NCBI GenBank assembly: GCA_963070105.1
Contig: OY718805.1
Location: 7,312,001-7,376,000, forward strand
Origin: Litomosoides sigmodontis
Lineage: Eukaryota; Nematoda; Chromadorea; Rhabditida; Onchocercidae
DNA length: 64,000 nucleotides
Direction: 5' to 3'
This document shows positions 61,190 to 64,000 of the stretch, one piece after another. Positions within the stretch are counted from its first letter, which is position 1; every line of letters begins with the position of its first letter. The notes under the pieces were generated by a model that was given only the letters and a program-made list of their open reading frames with translations, was not told where the DNA came from and did no database searches. The position numbers and the translations under genes were made by a program.

Positions 61190-64000
61190 TTATTTCTTCT
61201 TACGCCTTCGGTTTCTTACTGGAGTAGGCTGGGGTGGATTTGCCACAACTACTCGACTTTCATTAATCTCCTGAAACATTTAAGCAAAAAGTCAGTATAT
61301 TCTAGGAATCAGCGAAGCAATGACATTAATCCGAATTGCTAACGCTGTTAGTTATTAATCCGGCACAGACACAGAAAACGTATGCACATTCGTTTTCAGT
61401 TTACTACGACTATATGTAACAGAATAACCTTTTCAGTAACTTCATTAGTTTCAACCGCGTTCTGTATTTTTGCTTCAGCATCGAAGTGCATCATTAAATC
61501 CCGAATTTGTTCACTGAGATCATTCACTGTCTAAAAAAAAGTTTAAACATAGAAAGCAAGTCAAGACCTTTCAAACTTGGTGACTGGAAGTAATACTTAC
61601 TGAAACGTATTTTTCATGTAAGCTAGTATTTTTGGCTTCCATTTCTGCCAATCTTACAGACCACTTTTCCTGATCGGACAGCAATGACTTGTTTAAAGCA
61701 CGTTCCTCCTCTAACTCTGCCAGTGCCTACAAAAAAAGTTTTATAACTTCAGCATCTTAAAGATCAGACGACTCCTACTCGAATTTTTTACGAACATATA
61801 ATAATTCAATAATTTCGATGATTTACAATGCTAAACATATTTTAGAAAATAAATGTTACTTTGCTCAATTTATTTTGAGTATTTTGCTGCTTTTTTTCGA
61901 TATTACGCCGTTGTTGCGTACAGGAAGCCAACGATTTTTTCAATTCATCGCATTCCTGTCGTATTTCATCGACTTCTCTTTCAAGATCATCAACCTACAA
62001 AATAATTTACTTATCACTATCACAGGAACAGAAAAAGAAACTTTTTAGCGTTCTGAGAGCGACATCTTAAAGCATTTATGCGTGCATTTCATCCACTATC
62101 AAGCACTGCTGATGTGCCGTTAACAAAATTCTTTATTTCATATAATAAGAAACCTGAGCCTGATTATGTTTCTCTAACGTGCTGAATAGCCGTTCTTGTT
62201 CATTCATTTTGGTTTCGTAAAATATTCTTTGATATTCTAGTTGACTCGTAAGCAAGCAAGTATATTCTAGCTGAATTGATTCTATCTTTTCGCCTGAATT
62301 TTCCTAGAAAAATACACTCTTTATTTTGATATTCAAATAAATAAAGTCAGTTCTTACATTAAGATACTCTTCAGATTAAATTGCCTTTTCTGAATTAGAA
62401 TTAACATACACCACTTCTCCTGTATTCGACCATTTTACCATCAGGTGAGCTTTGTATCAAGCGATGCACATAGTTATCACCCGCATAATCCCACACACGT
62501 TCACCGCCAATTTCCAGAGTAAAAGTATGTGAAGTTGTTTCAAAATGTCTGTAAAGAATATTGTAGTGACCTTTATCTTTTTACTCCTAGTCTTCCTTGC
62601 TAAAGGTTGTGGAAATGCTCATTCGTCAAATACGTGTAAAATAAGTGATATCCTTGAGCAAAACAATCACGATCCAGTAAGGCTTGTTATGCACAATTAA
62701 AATAATCCTATGCAGCTCATCAGTTAACATAGCTTAAGATGCTAACCTGTAAGCGTGACCCTCTACATATCGACCGCAACCAATATTTCCACAAACTAAG
62801 CATATCCATAAATCTGTAGTTTTTCCACAGACAGAGCATTTCTGATCTGCAACCAATTCAGGCGTCTGATTATGCCGACACACCGGACACCTGAAATATT
62901 AATGGAAATCAGCTTTAAAATGTATTATAAATGAGTACAATTATAAAAAATTAACGTATTTAAATAAACTACATCTTACGTCGTATCTGCCCACTGCTCT
63001 AAACATTCAGCATGAAAAGTATGGTTACACAGAATAGTCAGCACACCATCATCCATACGCTCCAAACAAACTGCACATGTTGGTAGTTCCGTCATGTTTT
63101 CGGCAGGTAGGCTACCACCAGCTTCTTCATGAATCTAGAAAATCAAACCTCCGGGAATATAAAATAAGTTTCTTCTTTCCTTTCTCCATCCCGACTTTTT
63201 TAATATTATGTGATAAGGCTATTTCAGGAAAATTAACTTTACTACAAGAACATGAATCTTACGACTGTAATGACAATTAAAGGAAAGTTGTAATAAACAG
63301 ATAGTGTTGATGGAATGAAGGCGAACTAAAAAAAATATACCGATTCGATTTTTTCAACAAAAACGAGGGAACAGACTTCTGGTTCAATTGCATTATATGT
63401 TATACCATTGTACTCGTCGTAAAAACGAACAGCAGCATCCTAAAGCAGAAAAAACTTCAAAATATTTTTACCTTTATTGTTACACTTCGCTCTTTACAAT
63501 GAAGGCGCTTCAAAATTACAAGTATAACAGCAAAAAAGAAGCAGATATAGTTGTAATATTCGGCCTAATCTTTATTTAAATATGCTGAAGTAAAAATTAT
63601 AAAAATTTTGTGCTTACATGAGATCGGAAGTTAATAATAACCATATACTGGTTTGGTGTTGAATCACGTATCACTTTCATTGCTACAATATACTCTGAAC
63701 TTGGAGCAATAAATCTTAGAAGCTCGCGACATGACAGTAACGATGGAACTCCTAACATGCATAATGTTGAACAATTATCTGTCGTAGCTGTTGAGCTCGT
63801 TTCTCTAAAGGTAGGTGCTGTTTTATACATAAAAACGTAACTGTTTCATATTTTAAAACTGCAAAAATATAAATCGGCACCATGATTGCTGAATTGAATT
63901 TCGAAAAATCGGAAGAACATACTTTTTTTTGTAAAAATGAAGAATTCCGGATGTTTTTTCGACAAACGGATTTCCAGAGAAAAATGAGATATTGCATAAA
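61190..64000 (-). CDS. BRAP2 (BRCA1-associated protein) RING/UBP zinc finger, 5' partial
   Basis: Cytoplasmic E3 ubiquitin ligase family (IMP/BRAP2) that modulates Ras-MAPK signalling and cytoplasmic retention in other animals. Exons: >64000-63923, 63804-63618, 63439-63341, 63134-62980, 62890-62747, 62548-62410, 62303-62154, 61994-61860, 61726-61601, 61530-61429, 61270-61190 (TAA). All phases agree; about 465 residues lie in the window. Order: [23 protein letters not shown]2 domain with [20 protein letters not shown]2 (CAVC ... [10 protein letters not shown] ... CPVC); UBP zinc finger ([40 protein letters not shown]); long Glu/Gln-rich coiled coil over four exons; basic C-terminus RNRRRKKK. 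The N-terminal exons lie past the right edge. The C. elegans orthologue would be brap-2. Confidence 0.95.

Overview
The window reads as nuclear DNA of a parasitic nematode, most likely a clade III (spirurid or filarial) species. It is AT-rich, with GT-AG introns, T-rich acceptors of the TTTCAG type and many microsatellites. It holds a three-copy array of SXP/RAL-2 (DUF148) secreted proteins and a pepsin-inhibitor-3 (Bm33/Ov33-type) gene, both families typical of these worms. I do not name a species. All gene models below were spliced by hand. Reading phase was checked at every exon junction, and no RNA evidence was available.

Layout: (1) 2467-12666, plus strand: a ROR receptor tyrosine kinase (cam-1 orthologue) with Ig, Frizzled, Kringle, transmembrane and kinase domains. 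It has at least 17 exons and a 4.9-kb repeat-rich intron; the signal-peptide exon is not identified. (2) 13881-19526, minus strand: a complete 15-exon SLC7/CAT-like transporter of 770 aa, convergent with cam-1. (3) 24957-31032, plus strand: three tandem SXP/RAL-2 genes with the same three-exon, phase 0/phase 1 architecture. The first is preceded by a degenerate ~50-bp tandem repeat whose units look like splice acceptors. (4) 34240-34630, plus strand: a small acidic secreted-protein candidate; at 36338-36198, minus strand, a weaker signal-peptide exon candidate. (5) 44319-45097, minus strand: an achaete-scute family bHLH factor with long gene-poor flanks (about 8 and 9 kb). (6) 53986-55318, minus strand: the pepsin-inhibitor-3 aspartyl protease inhibitor, complete except for its start exon. 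(7) 61190 to beyond 64000, minus strand: BRAP2-type RING/UBP-zinc-finger protein, running off the right edge.

The genes do not form one pathway. cam-1 and the achaete-scute factor are developmental (Wnt/neuronal) genes. The SXP array, the protease inhibitor and probably the small acidic gene are secreted products of the kind associated with the host interface. The transporter and BRAP2 are housekeeping or signalling genes.

The most unusual observations are: the acceptor-like tandem repeat before the first SXP gene; a near-perfect 27-bp hairpin downstream of BRAP2; a 22-nt exact copy of transporter exon sequence in the adjacent intron; the HCD (not HRD) catalytic loop in the ROR kinase; and the loss of the glycine-rich TM1 motif in the transporter. 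I found no clear evidence of a novel multi-gene system.
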